From positions 62,001 through 126,000 of the forward strand of contig NZ_AKJE01000025.1 in NCBI RefSeq assembly GCF_000282495.1: a DNA stretch of 64,000 nucleotides, given 5' to 3'. The stretch's first letter is position 1. Every line of letters begins with the position of its first letter. Made by a program: the position numbers and the translations under genes. This stretch comes from Pseudomonas sp. GM79 (GTDB taxonomy: Bacteria; Pseudomonadota; Gammaproteobacteria; Pseudomonadales; Pseudomonadaceae). Below are positions 26,455-35,155 of this stretch, one piece after another. A model generated the notes under the pieces. That model made no database searches, was not told where the DNA came from, and worked only from the letters and a program-made list of their open reading frames with translations.

Positions 26455-27375
26455 TCAGCTTGGTTGTGCCGCCAACCACGTCTCGTCACAACAGGTCTTG
26501 AGGGTTTCACGCATCCAGCGATGGGCCGGGTCCTTGTCGAAACGCGGATGCCAGGCCTGGGTCAGCATGAGGGTTGGCAATGGAATCGGCAGGGTGAACG
26601 AGCGCAGTTTCAAGCCCAGGCGTCGCACGCTCAGCAGCGCCTCCTTGGGCACCGGCAGAATCAGATCGGAATCCGGCAAGGCGAACATCGCCGCATGGAA
26701 ACTCGGTGCAATCACCGCCACCCGCCGCTCCAGGCCCAAGGCGTTGAGCGCTGTGTCGATCGGCCCGCGGGCGATCCCGCGACGGGACATGCTGATATGG
26801 GAAAATCCGGCGTAACGTTCGGCGGTGATTTCTTCGTCGAACAACGGGTGATCTTCACGCACCAGCCCGACAAAGTGCGTGGAAAACAGGTTCTGAACCT
26901 TCACTTCCGGCATCAGCGGACGATTGTTGCTGACGCTTAAATCGATGCGCCCTTCGCGTAACGCTTCGTCGTCGCCATCGCCCTCAGGAACGAAGCGCAA
27001 TTCGCAATGCGGGGCCTGGCGTTCCATCGTGTCAAATAGCTTGCCGCCGTAAACGCCAACAAAGAAATCATTGGCGCGAATGCTGAACCGCCGGCGCAAA
27101 CTGCCCAGATCCACCTCATCGGCGGAGCGGAACAGCAAAGCGGCCTGCTCCACCAGGTCCCGCACCTGCTCGCGCAACTCCAGTGCCTTGGGCGTCGGCA
27201 CCAAGCCTCGACCGGCGCGCACCAGAATCGGATCGCCAATGGCCTCGCGAATCCGCGTCAGCGTCCGGCTCATCGCCGCCGGGCTGAGGTTCATCCGCCG
27301 TGCAGCGCCTACCACACTGCCTTCATCGAGCAAGGCGTCGAGGGCGACCAACAGGTTCATGTCCGGGAGTTGCAT
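26455..27375 (-). CDS. LysR-family transcriptional regulator (NodD/NahR-like)
   Basis: A 306-residue regulator with an N-terminal helix-turn-helix (DEGSVVGAARRMNLSPAAMSRTLTRIR) and a C-terminal effector domain whose style (ALEGSYGGKLFD-like FFVGVYGGKLFDTMERQ, FVGLVREDHPLF) fits the NodD-type subgroup. ATG 27375 is preferred over GTG 27384. It precedes the efflux operon on the same strand with 250 bases between, so it may control it, but direct evidence is lacking. Confidence 0.88.
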   Translation of the reverse strand: MQLPDMNLLVALDALLDEGSVVGAARRMNLSPAAMSRTLTRIREAIGDPILVRAGRGLVPTPKALELREQVRDLVEQAALLFRSADEVDLGSLRRRFSIRANDFFVGVYGGKLFDTMERQAPHCELRFVPEGDGDDEALREGRIDLSVSNNRPLMPEVKVQNLFSTHFVGLVREDHPLFDEEITAERYAGFSHISMSRRGIARGPIDTALNALGLERRVAVIAPSFHAAMFALPDSDLILPVPKEALLSVRRLGLKLRSFTLPIPLPTLMLTQAWHPRFDKDPAHRWMRETLKTCCDETWLAAQPS

Positions 27376-27454
27376 GCTGAGCACTCGTGTCTGATCTGGA
27401 TTGATTCAGACGCAATGCTAGCAAACATCTGCCTGACGAATGTATTGGCAGGTC

Positions 27455-27482
27455 TGTGGGAGCGAGCCTGCTCGCGATGGCG
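27455..27482 (+). repeat. Single REP unit
   Basis: One unpaired REP copy (TGTGGGAGCGAGCCTGCTCG) in the short spacer between the LysR gene and the molybdoenzyme gene. Confidence 0.75.
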
Positions 27483-27499
27483 TCAGCTCAGACGCCGCG

Positions 27500-29848
27500 T
27501 TAAGCCGACTTGGCCAAAATCAACCCAGTCTCACTCGCCGCTTCCAAGCGAATCGCCACAAACTTCGATGTCGGCGTATGGCTGCCATCCCCAGTGCTTT
27601 CCAGCGGCACCAGCGGATTCACTTCCGGATAGTAAGCGGCCGCTTGCCCGGCAGGAATATCAAACGCCAGCAACGTGAAACCCTTCACCCGACGCTCACG
27701 GCCATCATCCCAAATCGAAACAATGTCAGCCTTCTGCCCGGGTTTGAACCCGAGGCGAATGATGTCGGCTTCATTGACGAACAGCACATCGCGCTGACCT
27801 TTCACCCCGCGATAACGGTCATCAAGACCATAAATCGTGGTGTTGTACTGATCGTGGGAGCGCATCGACTGCATGATCAGGTCCGGCAGCACGCCGGTGG
27901 CGCGGGTGCGCTCATGCACTAGATGTTTGGGCAGCCTGTTCGCACGGAAGTTGGCCCGACTCGATGGGGTATTCCAGCGACGTGCACTGGCGCTGTTACC
28001 CAGGTAGAAACCACCCGGGTTCTGGATTTTCTCGTTGAAGTCCCGGAAGCCCGGGATGGTGTCGGCGATCAGGTCGCGGATGCGGCTGTAATCGGCCACC
28101 AGCCAGTTCCAGTCCACCGGTTTGCTGCCCAGGGTTGCGGCGGCGATCCCGGCGATGATTGCAGGCTCCGAGCGCATCTGGTTCGACAGTGGCTGAAGCT
28201 GACCGTTGGAGGCGTGGACCATGCTGAAAGAGTCTTCCACGGTCACCGCTTGGGCGCCTTCGGCCTGGATATCGATGTCGGTACGACCCAGGCACGGCAG
28301 GATCAGCGCGTCTTTACCGTGGGCCAAATGGCTACGGTTGAGCTTGGTGCTGATCTGCACGGTCAGGTCGCAGTTGGCCAGAGCCTGGAAGGTACGCGCG
28401 CTGTCCGGGGTGGCTTGGGCGAAATTGCCGCCCAGGCCGATGAAGACTTTCGAGCGGCCGTCGGCCATGGCGTGAATCGCCTCGACCACGTTGTGGCCGT
28501 TTTCACGGGGAACCTTGAACTGGAAGCGCCGCTCCAGAGCGTCGAGGAACGCCACCGGCGGACGTTCGTTGATGCCCATTGTCCGGTCGCCCTGCACATT
28601 ACTGTGGCCGCGCACCGGGCACAGGCCGGCACCCGGCCGGCCGATGTTGCCGCGCAACAGCATCAGGTTGGCGATTTCCTGGATGGTCGCCACCGAATGA
28701 CGATGCTGAGTGATGCCCATCGCCCAGCACATGATCACGTTCTTGCCCTTGGCGTACATGCGCGCCGCTTGCTCGATTTCCACCAGGCTCAGGCCGGACT
28801 GTTCCACGATCTGCTCCCACGGGGTGTCGTCGACGATGCCGAGGTATTCCAGAACGTTGACGCTGTGTTCATTGAGGAAGTCGTGGTCGAACACCGCAGG
28901 CTCACCAGCCTTCTGCGCATCGCGCTCCCATTGCAGCAGGAACTTGGCCATGCCGCGCATGATCGCCATGTCGCCGCCCAGTGCCGGGCGGAAGTACGCG
29001 GTGTTGGTCGGCTTGTCGCCGTTGGTGAGCATTTCCAGTGGGTGCTGTGGATGCTGAAAACGTTCCAGACCACGTTCTTTCAGCGGGTTGATGCACACCA
29101 CCTGAGCACCGCGTTTCACCGCTTCGCGCAGGGGTTCGAGCATCCGCGGGTGGTTGGTGCCGGGGTTCTGGCCCCAGACGAAAATCGCATCGGCGTGTTC
29201 GAAATCATCGAAGGTCACGGTGCCTTTGCCGACGCCAACGCTCTGCGCCAACGCAACACCACTGGCTTCGTGACACATGTTTGAGCAGTCGGGGAAATTG
29301 TTGGTGCCATAGGCGCGCACGAACAATTGATAGAGGAACGCCGCTTCGTTGCTGGCGCGGCCCGAGGTATAGAACTCGGCCTGATTCGGGTTCGACAAAC
29401 CGCGCAGATGTTTGGCGATCAGAGTGAAGGCGTCATCCCAGCTGATGGGTTGGTAGCGATCGGTTTCGGCGTTGTAGCTCATCGGCTCGGTCAGGCGGCC
29501 CTGATATTCAAGCCAGTAGTCGCTCTGTTCCAGCAGCGAGGTGACGCTATGTTTGGCAAAGAATGCAGCGTCGACACGGCGTTTGGTCGCTTCCCAGTTC
29601 ACCGCTTTAGCGCCGTTCTCGCAGAACATCACCATGCCCTTTTCCGGAGAATCGCCCCAGGCGCAACCGGGGCAGTCGAAGCCGCCGTTCTGGTTGGTCT
29701 TGAGCATTATGCGCAGGTTTTTCAGCGCGTTATCGCTGGTCAACCAGGCTTGGGCGACGCTGATCAGCGCGCCCCAGCCACCGGCTGGGCCTTTGTAGGG
29801 CTTGTAGCGAGGGACAGGTTTCTGGTCGGCTTGACGATGTTGACTCAC
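27500..29848 (-). CDS. FdhF/YdeP-family molybdopterin oxidoreductase
   Basis: A 782-residue relative of the catalytic subunit of formate dehydrogenases, of the YdeP group that has no known partner subunits. Cysteines C59 and C62 (GFDCPGCAW) and C76 (MVMFCENG) are candidates for an iron-sulfur site. The molybdopterin-binding regions include YTSGRASNEA, VWGQNPGTNHPRM, and a C-terminal molydop-binding fold (RSHDQYNTTIYGLDDRYRG). GTG 29848 is chosen because of GGAG 8 bases before it and the 4-base overlap with fdhD. E. coli YdeP is linked to acid resistance; the physiological substrate is not established. Confidence 0.9.
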   Translation of the reverse strand: MSQHRQADQKPVPRYKPYKGPAGGWGALISVAQAWLTSDNALKNLRIMLKTNQNGGFDCPGCAWGDSPEKGMVMFCENGAKAVNWEATKRRVDAAFFAKHSVTSLLEQSDYWLEYQGRLTEPMSYNAETDRYQPISWDDAFTLIAKHLRGLSNPNQAEFYTSGRASNEAAFLYQLFVRAYGTNNFPDCSNMCHEASGVALAQSVGVGKGTVTFDDFEHADAIFVWGQNPGTNHPRMLEPLREAVKRGAQVVCINPLKERGLERFQHPQHPLEMLTNGDKPTNTAYFRPALGGDMAIMRGMAKFLLQWERDAQKAGEPAVFDHDFLNEHSVNVLEYLGIVDDTPWEQIVEQSGLSLVEIEQAARMYAKGKNVIMCWAMGITQHRHSVATIQEIANLMLLRGNIGRPGAGLCPVRGHSNVQGDRTMGINERPPVAFLDALERRFQFKVPRENGHNVVEAIHAMADGRSKVFIGLGGNFAQATPDSARTFQALANCDLTVQISTKLNRSHLAHGKDALILPCLGRTDIDIQAEGAQAVTVEDSFSMVHASNGQLQPLSNQMRSEPAIIAGIAAATLGSKPVDWNWLVADYSRIRDLIADTIPGFRDFNEKIQNPGGFYLGNSASARRWNTPSSRANFRANRLPKHLVHERTRATGVLPDLIMQSMRSHDQYNTTIYGLDDRYRGVKGQRDVLFVNEADIIRLGFKPGQKADIVSIWDDGRERRVKGFTLLAFDIPAGQAAAYYPEVNPLVPLESTGDGSHTPTSKFVAIRLEAASETGLILAKSA

Positions 29849-30684
29849 GCTTGATTCTCCGTCGCGGGGCTGTAGACCCGCGGCGCACTTTTCTGCGGCA
29901 GGTGGATGAGGTTGAGGTTGTGTCGACGGGCCCATTGCACGGCAAGGCCCGTGGGCGACGATAAACTGACCAGGGTCTGAATGCCGGCGCGTAAAACTTT
30001 CTGGATCAATTCAAGGCTGCAACGGCTGGTGACAATCGCCAGGCCGCCAGTGATCGGGATCTTCTGGCGGATCAACCCACCGATCAGCTTGTCGAGGGCG
30101 TTGTGTCGACCGATGTCTTCACGGCCCAGCAATAATTCGCCGTTGCTGTTCATGAACACCGCCGCATGTACCGCGCCGCAATGTTGGCCCAGCGGCTGGA
30201 ATTCGCCGATGCGCTGGCGCAGGCCGTCCAGCCATTCGGTCGGGGGCAGTGGGGCGCCGGGCAAGACTTTGAGGTCGGGCAGCGCTTGCTCAACCGCTTC
30301 CACGCCACAGAGTCCACAACCGCTGGTGCCGGCCAGTTGCCGACGCTGCTGCTTGAGGTTCCAGAAGGCGCGATTGGCGATGGTCACTTGCGCGTATTGC
30401 GCCGAACCCGAGCCGCTGAGTTGCAAGTCGTAGATATCGCAAGCGTCTTCGATGATGCCGCTGCCGAGGCTGAAGCCGACGATGAAGTCTTCAAGATCCG
30501 TTGGCGTCACCAACATGACTGCCTGGCTGATGCCGTTATAGGCAATCGCCAACGCGACTTCCTCGGCCAGCGCGGTGCTGGCCGATTCGGTGTATTCAAG
30601 GTTGCAGTAACTGTACGTCTGGCTTGCGGCGGTCGCGGGCGTTTCAACGGCAGGCGCCGCGCGGTCAGGGCGCTTGGCGTTCAT
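29845..30684 (-). CDS. fdhD: Formate dehydrogenase sulfurtransferase FdhD
   Basis: A 279-residue FdhD protein, which passes sulfur from a cysteine desulfurase to the molybdenum cofactor so that formate dehydrogenase-type enzymes become active. The CxxC motif is C123-C126 in TSGCGLCGVE; other family blocks are DLEDFIVGFSLGSGI and GREDIGRHNALDKLIGG. It overlaps the YdeP-like gene by 4 bases (GTGA), so the two are co-translated. This strongly suggests that the YdeP-like enzyme needs a sulfurated cofactor. Confidence 0.93.
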   Translation of the reverse strand: MNAKRPDRAAPAVETPATAASQTYSYCNLEYTESASTALAEEVALAIAYNGISQAVMLVTPTDLEDFIVGFSLGSGIIEDACDIYDLQLSGSGSAQYAQVTIANRAFWNLKQQRRQLAGTSGCGLCGVEAVEQALPDLKVLPGAPLPPTEWLDGLRQRIGEFQPLGQHCGAVHAAVFMNSNGELLLGREDIGRHNALDKLIGGLIRQKIPITGGLAIVTSRCSLELIQKVLRAGIQTLVSLSSPTGLAVQWARRHNLNLIHLPQKSAPRVYSPATENQA

Positions 30685-30775
30685 GGGCTCACCAACGGTT
30701 GGTCAGCTTTAAGCCTAGGCGCGTCAACGTGTCGCGTCTAATTGCTATTACTGATCTGCCGATAGATGACGTCGA

Positions 30776-31663
30776 TCAAGAGTCGGCCATTGATTGTTGA
30801 TAGATCGCGAAACAGGCTTCTGCAAGCGCCGAACGCGGAGCGCTACGACGCATGATCAGCCCCAGCCGGGCGAGGGTCTGGGCACTTTCTATGGGTTGCA
30901 GGCGTAAGTGATCGGTGAGGTTTTCTAGACCGCCAGCCAGCGGCATCACGGCGCAGCACAGGCCCCCGTGTACCGCTTGTAACAATTGGTGGACCGCATC
31001 GGTTTGCAGCAACAGTTGGGGGGCCAAGCCACGGCTGTGGAAGTTATGGTCGATGGACTGGCGAAAATGCATGCCGCTGGTGAGCATGCCCAACGGCAGT
31101 TCAATCAACGATTTCCAACTTAAGGGCGCGTCGCCGAAACTGAAGAAACGCTGATCGTAGAGCAAGCCCATGTGGGTTTCGCTGAAAGCCAGTGAATCGA
31201 AACGCTCACCGTCCAGACGCTCCAGGTACGACACGCCGAGGTCGAGACGGTTGTTCGCCAGCTGCTCGAGGATCTGCTCGGAACTCAGGGCCGAGAGTTC
31301 GAAGCGCAGGTTCGGGTGCTCGGCGTGCAGGCGCTGCATCAGCGGTACCGGGTCGAAACTCGACAGCGGCACCACGCCCAGACGCAACGTACCCACGAGG
31401 TTGCCGCGACAGGCTGCCGCTTCGGCCTGCAAACCGTCGTAGGCCGCCAGCACCGTACGCGCCCACGCCAGCACGCGCTCGCCCGGCGCGGTGAAACCTT
31501 CGAAGCGCTGGCCGCGGTTGACCAGCGGCAGTTCGAGTTCTTCTTCGAGGCTGCGCAGGCGCATGGACAGGGTCGGTTGGGTGATGTGGCAGCGCGCGGC
31601 GGCCTGGCCAAAGTGCCGGGTTTCGTCGAGGGCGATGAGGAATTTGAGCTGCTTGATGTCCAT
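30776..31663 (-). CDS. LysR-family regulator, OxyR/CynR-like
   Basis: A 295-residue LysR protein starting [20 protein letters not shown], with the helix-turn-helix at about 18-37 ([20 protein letters not shown]) and an OxyR-like effector domain. There are few cysteines in the domain and none in the OxyR redox spacing that I can identify, so peroxide sensing is not supported. It lies 91 bases upstream of fdhD on the same strand and is a plausible regulator of fdhD and the molybdoenzyme gene. Confidence 0.88.
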   Translation of the reverse strand: MDIKQLKFLIALDETRHFGQAAARCHITQPTLSMRLRSLEEELELPLVNRGQRFEGFTAPGERVLAWARTVLAAYDGLQAEAAACRGNLVGTLRLGVVPLSSFDPVPLMQRLHAEHPNLRFELSALSSEQILEQLANNRLDLGVSYLERLDGERFDSLAFSETHMGLLYDQRFFSFGDAPLSWKSLIELPLGMLTSGMHFRQSIDHNFHSRGLAPQLLLQTDAVHQLLQAVHGGLCCAVMPLAGGLENLTDHLRLQPIESAQTLARLGLIMRRSAPRSALAEACFAIYQQSMADS

Positions 31664-31800
31664 CTTCGCTCCAGGGCGCGGGCAAGGTTTGCGATTCTAC
31701 CGCCTGCGCGGGGTTGGGTCATTGGTCGGCTGGGAACCGGGCTGTGCAAGGCTGGTCTAGTCTTTGGCGTCTGGAACCTAAACCCCAAGGAGAGCGCACC

Positions 31801-32241
31801 ATGAGTATTTTTAGCTTTGTGAAAGAAGCAGGCGAAAAACTTATTGATCTGCTGACGCCTGGCAATGCGAATGCCAGCGAGCAGTTGAAGGAACACATCC
31901 GCAAGGTCGGCCTGGGTAATCCGAATGTTCAGGCGACAATCGAGGGCGACAAAGTCATCGTCACCGGTGAAGTGGGGAGCCAGGAAGAGAAGGAAAAGAT
32001 TCTGTTGGCCGTGGGTAATATTGCCGGTGTCGGCAGTGTTGATGACCAGATCACGGTGACCGGGCCGGTGGCGAAGGCCGCTCGCTTCGTTACAGTGAAA
32101 AAGGGCGACACCCTCAGTGCGATTTCCAAGGCCGAATACGGCGACGCGAACAAGTACAACAAAATCTTCGAGGCCAACAAACCTATGCTTTCGCACCCGG
32201 ACAAGATCTATCCGGGGCAGGTGTTGCGGATTCCTGAGTAA
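31801..32241 (+). CDS. kbp: BON and LysM domain protein, Kbp (YgaU)-like
   Basis: A 146-residue protein with an N-terminal BON domain (about 25-90, [20 protein letters not shown]) and a C-terminal LysM domain (about 95-145, [19 protein letters not shown] and PGQVLRIPE). It matches E. coli Kbp, a cytoplasmic K+-binding protein, in length and layout and has no signal peptide. ATG 31801 follows AAGGAG. It is a single gene ending at a long palindrome. Confidence 0.92.
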   Translation: MSIFSFVKEAGEKLIDLLTPGNANASEQLKEHIRKVGLGNPNVQATIEGDKVIVTGEVGSQEEKEKILLAVGNIAGVGSVDDQITVTGPVAKAARFVTVKKGDTLSAISKAEYGDANKYNKIFEANKPMLSHPDKIYPGQVLRIPE

Positions 32242-32265
32242 GGTTCAAGACCGTGTGATGGCTTT

Positions 32266-32352
32266 CGCGGGCAAGCCTCGCTCCCACAGGTTTTGTGTCG
32301 TTCGCGTAGAGTGCACACGACACAAAACCTGTGGGAGCGTGGCTTGCCCGCG
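32266..32352. repeat. Long REPIN-type palindrome (36-bp arms) between convergent genes
   Basis: Arms at 32266-32301 and 32317-32352 pair over 36 bases with a single mismatch and a 15-base loop. The outer part is a REP variant (GCTCCCACAGG with CGGGCAAGCC); the inner part ACAGGTTTTGTGTCGT is not standard REP. Placed between convergent kbp and yrfG, it can terminate both. Confidence 0.88.
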
Positions 32353-32368
32353 ATGCAGGCGACTCGGT

Positions 32369-33031
32369 CTAAAGTCCTGCGATGAGCTCCCGATAATCCC
32401 CCACCGCCGCAAACTCGGCCGTGTCCTTGGGCCCTTTGCGGCTGTCCGGCTCGCTCACGGCCAGCAGATGCGCCACGCCAAAATTGCGCGCACTGCGCAG
32501 AATCGGCAACGTATCGTCGATAAACAGACTGCGCGCCGGGTCGAAGCCGATGTCGGCTTGCAAGGCATCCCAGAACTGTGGGTTTTCCTTGGGGAAACCG
32601 TAATCATGAGAGCTGATCAAGCGCTCGAAATACGGCGCCAGTTCAATTCGTTCCAGCTTCAATGACAGCGAGTCGCGGTGGGCGTTGGTGATCAGTACCA
32701 CGCGTTTGCCGGACCGTTTGATCGCCGCCAGAAAAGTGTCCGCATCCGGACGCAGGGCGATCAAGTGCGCGGTTTCGAGTTTCAGTTCGCGCACCGACAG
32801 CTTCAGCTCGGCGCTCCAGAAATCCAGGCAGTACCACTGCAACTGGCCGGCATTGCGTTCGAACAGCGGCTGTAATTCCAGCTCCGCCATGGCCCGGCTC
32901 ACCCCGTGCAGCTCGGCATAACGCTGGGGCAGGTGCTCCATCCAGAAATGGTTGTCGTAGTGCAGGTCCAGCAGCGTGCCGTCCATATCCAGCAAAACGG
33001 TATCGATGTCATGCCAGGGCAGCAGGGACAT
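32369..33031 (-). CDS. yrfG: GMP/IMP nucleotidase
   Basis: A 220-residue haloacid dehalogenase-fold phosphatase. Motif I is DMDGTLLDL (residues 15-23), motif II is VLITNAH, motif III/IV is FPKENPQFWDAL with FIDDTLPIL. It matches YrfG, which hydrolyses IMP and GMP. It is divergent from nudE across 88 bases, a conserved arrangement in Pseudomonas and enterobacteria, pointing to shared nucleotide housekeeping. Confidence 0.92.
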   Translation of the reverse strand: MSLLPWHDIDTVLLDMDGTLLDLHYDNHFWMEHLPQRYAELHGVSRAMAELELQPLFERNAGQLQWYCLDFWSAELKLSVRELKLETAHLIALRPDADTFLAAIKRSGKRVVLITNAHRDSLSLKLERIELAPYFERLISSHDYGFPKENPQFWDALQADIGFDPARSLFIDDTLPILRSARNFGVAHLLAVSEPDSRKGPKDTAEFAAVGDYRELIAGL

Positions 33032-33119
33032 AAAACTTCTCCAGCGGTAAAAAAGATATCCGGGATAAATAATCAGGATAGGCCGGGTATAGTAACCCGC
33101 TTACGCCAAGGAGCCTCTC

Positions 33120-33686
33120 ATGCGCCAGAAACCCACCGTACTCGCTCGCGAGATCGTCGCCACCAGCCGTTTGTTCTGCGTCGAAGAGCTGAAGTTGCGC
33201 TTTTCCAATGGCGTGGAGCGTACTTACGAGCGTCTGGTCAGCAAAGGCACCGGCCATGGCGCTGTGATGATTGTGGCGATGCTCGACGCGGAGCACGCGG
33301 TGTTGGTGGAGGAATACTGCGGCGGCACCGATGCATACGAACTGTCCCTGCCCAAAGGGTTGATCGAGCCGGGCGAAGACGTGTTGGCGGCGGCCGAGCG
33401 CGAACTCATGGAAGAGGCCGGGTATGGCGCGCGACAGCTTGAGCATTTGACCGAGCTGTCATTGTCACCGGGCTACATGAGCCAGAGGATCCAGGTGGTG
33501 CTGGCCACTGAGCTGTACGAAGAGCGCCTGGAGGGTGACGAGCCCGAGCCGATGGGGGTGGAAAAGATCAACCTGCGTGAATTGTCGTCTTTGGCGCAGA
33601 ATCCACGATTCACCGAGGGCCGTGCCTTGGCGGCGCTGTATCTGGCCCGTGACCTACTGACTCAACGAGGGGTGTTTTTACCGTGA
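33120..33686 (+). CDS. nudE: ADP compounds hydrolase NudE
   Basis: A 188-residue Nudix hydrolase that splits ADP-ribose, NADH and Ap3A-type compounds. The Nudix box is GLIEPGEDVLAAAERELMEE followed by AGY, matching GX5EX7REUXEEXGU. The stop overlaps the cysQ GTG start by 4 bases, so the two are coupled. Confidence 0.93.
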   Translation: MRQKPTVLAREIVATSRLFCVEELKLRFSNGVERTYERLVSKGTGHGAVMIVAMLDAEHAVLVEEYCGGTDAYELSLPKGLIEPGEDVLAAAERELMEEAGYGARQLEHLTELSLSPGYMSQRIQVVLATELYEERLEGDEPEPMGVEKINLRELSSLAQNPRFTEGRALAALYLARDLLTQRGVFLP

Positions 33687-34516
33687 GCTTGAATTTTCCC
33701 CATCCGTTGATGGCGCCAGTCGTTGAACTGGCTTTGAAGGCTGGCGAGGCGATCCTGCCGTTCTGGCGCGTCAACGTTGCTGTCACTGCAAAGTCCGATG
33801 ATTCCCCGGTTACAGCCGCCGACATGGCCGCTCATCACGTGATACTGGCCGGACTGACAGCGCTGGATCCGAGCATTCCGGTGCTGTCCGAAGAAGACGC
33901 CAATATCCCCCAGAGCGTGCGCGCCGGGTGGCAGCGCTGGTGGCTGGTCGATCCGTTGGACGGGACCAAGGAGTTTATTTCCGGCAGCGAAGAGTTCACC
34001 GTCAACATTGCGCTGATCGAGCAGGGGCGGGTGGTGTTTGGTGTGGTGTCGATGCCGACCAACGGGCGCTTTTATGTCGGCGGTTCAGGGTTGGGTGCCT
34101 GGCGTGGTGATAAAGGTGGCGAGCCATTGCCGATTCAGGTTCGCGAGGTTCCGGCTGCGGGTGAGCTTTTCACGGTGGTCGCCAGTCGTCGGCATTCGAG
34201 CCCTGAGCAGGAACGGTTACTCGCGGGGTTAAGCGATAGCCTGGGTGAGTTGCAACTGGCGAACATCGGCAGCTCGCTGAAATTTTGCCTGCTGGCGGAA
34301 GGGGCGGCGGATTGTTATCCGCGGTTGGCGCCGACTTCGCAGTGGGACACGGCGGCTGCGCAAGGCGTGCTGGAAGGTGCGGGCGGTGAGGTGCTGGATT
34401 TGAGCGGTGAGCCGTTCTGTTATCCGGCGCGGGAGTCGTTGCTGAATGAGTTTTTCCTGGCGCTGCCGGCTAAAGCGGCTTGGCGGGAGAAATTGTTGGC
34501 TTTGGCTCGGGGTTGA
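33683..34516 (+). CDS. cysQ: 3'(2'),5'-bisphosphate nucleotidase CysQ
   Basis: A 277-residue inositol monophosphatase-fold enzyme that degrades 3'-phosphoadenosine 5'-phosphate, the by-product of sulfate assimilation. Metal-binding motifs are VLSEEDA, WLVDPLDGTKEF and SQWDTAAAQG. Translation starts at GTG 33683, overlapping nudE. Another sulfur-metabolism gene in the window, though this nudE-cysQ pair is part of the common core. Confidence 0.93.
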   Translation: MSLNFPHPLMAPVVELALKAGEAILPFWRVNVAVTAKSDDSPVTAADMAAHHVILAGLTALDPSIPVLSEEDANIPQSVRAGWQRWWLVDPLDGTKEFISGSEEFTVNIALIEQGRVVFGVVSMPTNGRFYVGGSGLGAWRGDKGGEPLPIQVREVPAAGELFTVVASRRHSSPEQERLLAGLSDSLGELQLANIGSSLKFCLLAEGAADCYPRLAPTSQWDTAAAQGVLEGAGGEVLDLSGEPFCYPARESLLNEFFLALPAKAAWREKLLALARG

Positions 34517-34529
34517 AGATCAAAAGATC

Positions 34530-34653
34530 AAAAGATCGCAGCCTCGTTTCACTCGACAGCTCCTACACAGCTCCTACACAGCTCCTACACAGCTCCTACA
34601 GGGGACGCGTTTCTCTGTAGGAGCTGTCGAGTGAAACGAGGCTGCGATCTTTT
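34530..34653. repeat. REPIN variant with perfect 38-bp arms and 4x11-bp tandem repeat
   Basis: Arms at 34530-34567 and 34616-34653 are exact complements over 38 bases (variant core TCGTTTCACTCGACAGCTCC). Between them the unit CAGCTCCTACA is repeated four times in tandem (34557-34600), the first copy belonging to the arm. It lies between convergent cysQ and the thioesterase-like gene. Confidence 0.93.
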
Positions 34654-34656
34654 GCT

Positions 34657-35115
34657 TTACCGGTGAAGGACATACTGCCCGGTAAACCGCACCGCATCCT
34701 CTTCACTCCCGGTATTCACGATCCGTGAATGCAGCGTCAACCGCGCCCGACCGTACCGCTGATACATCGCCAGAAACTTCTTCCAGACTGCCGCACTCGG
34801 TGCCTGGCAAATCGCCGTTGCGTCCATGGTGACCGGCAGCGGGTAGCTGATCTGCCCTTCCTGAATCACGATGTGCCCGTCTTCGATGATGCCTTCTTCA
34901 CGCAAACGCAAATGCAGCCAGCCCCAGCCGGCCAGCACTGCGCCGCAATACAGGCTGCCACCGAACATGGTGCTCTTGTGATTGACGTTGGCCGCAAGCG
35001 GCAAGTGCAGGCGCAGTTGTTGATCGTGCCAGTCGAGCACTTTGAGGCCCATGTCCCGCGTGAGGGGGATGTCAGAATGGAGGATCGATTCCAGGTGACG
35101 ACTGTCGCGGTTCAT
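34657..35115 (-). CDS. YiiD C-terminal-type thioesterase-like protein
   Basis: A 152-residue hot-dog-fold protein resembling the C-terminal domain of YiiD, a putative thioesterase family. Typical blocks are LPLAANVNHKSTMFGGSLYCGAVL and the central long helix that follows. No transit peptide. It is a single gene between convergent cysQ and the dctD gene, 40 bases before the latter's stop. The substrate is unknown. Confidence 0.83.
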   Translation of the reverse strand: MNRDSRHLESILHSDIPLTRDMGLKVLDWHDQQLRLHLPLAANVNHKSTMFGGSLYCGAVLAGWGWLHLRLREEGIIEDGHIVIQEGQISYPLPVTMDATAICQAPSAAVWKKFLAMYQRYGRARLTLHSRIVNTGSEEDAVRFTGQYVLHR

Positions 35116-35155
35116 TCACGGGCCTTTTGTTTGAAGGGGATGATTTTACGGTAGC

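Noticed and set aside
27923..29284. A 453-codon frame antisense to the YdeP-like gene
   Set aside because: No domain, no ribosome binding site, fully inside a well-supported gene.
30776..31663. Calling the LysR gene oxyR
   Set aside because: General similarity only; the redox cysteine pair of OxyR is not evident and no peroxide genes are adjacent.
34557..34600. Tandem repeats considered as a CRISPR array
   Set aside because: The unit is 11 bases with no spacers and lies in a REPIN loop; there are no cas genes.
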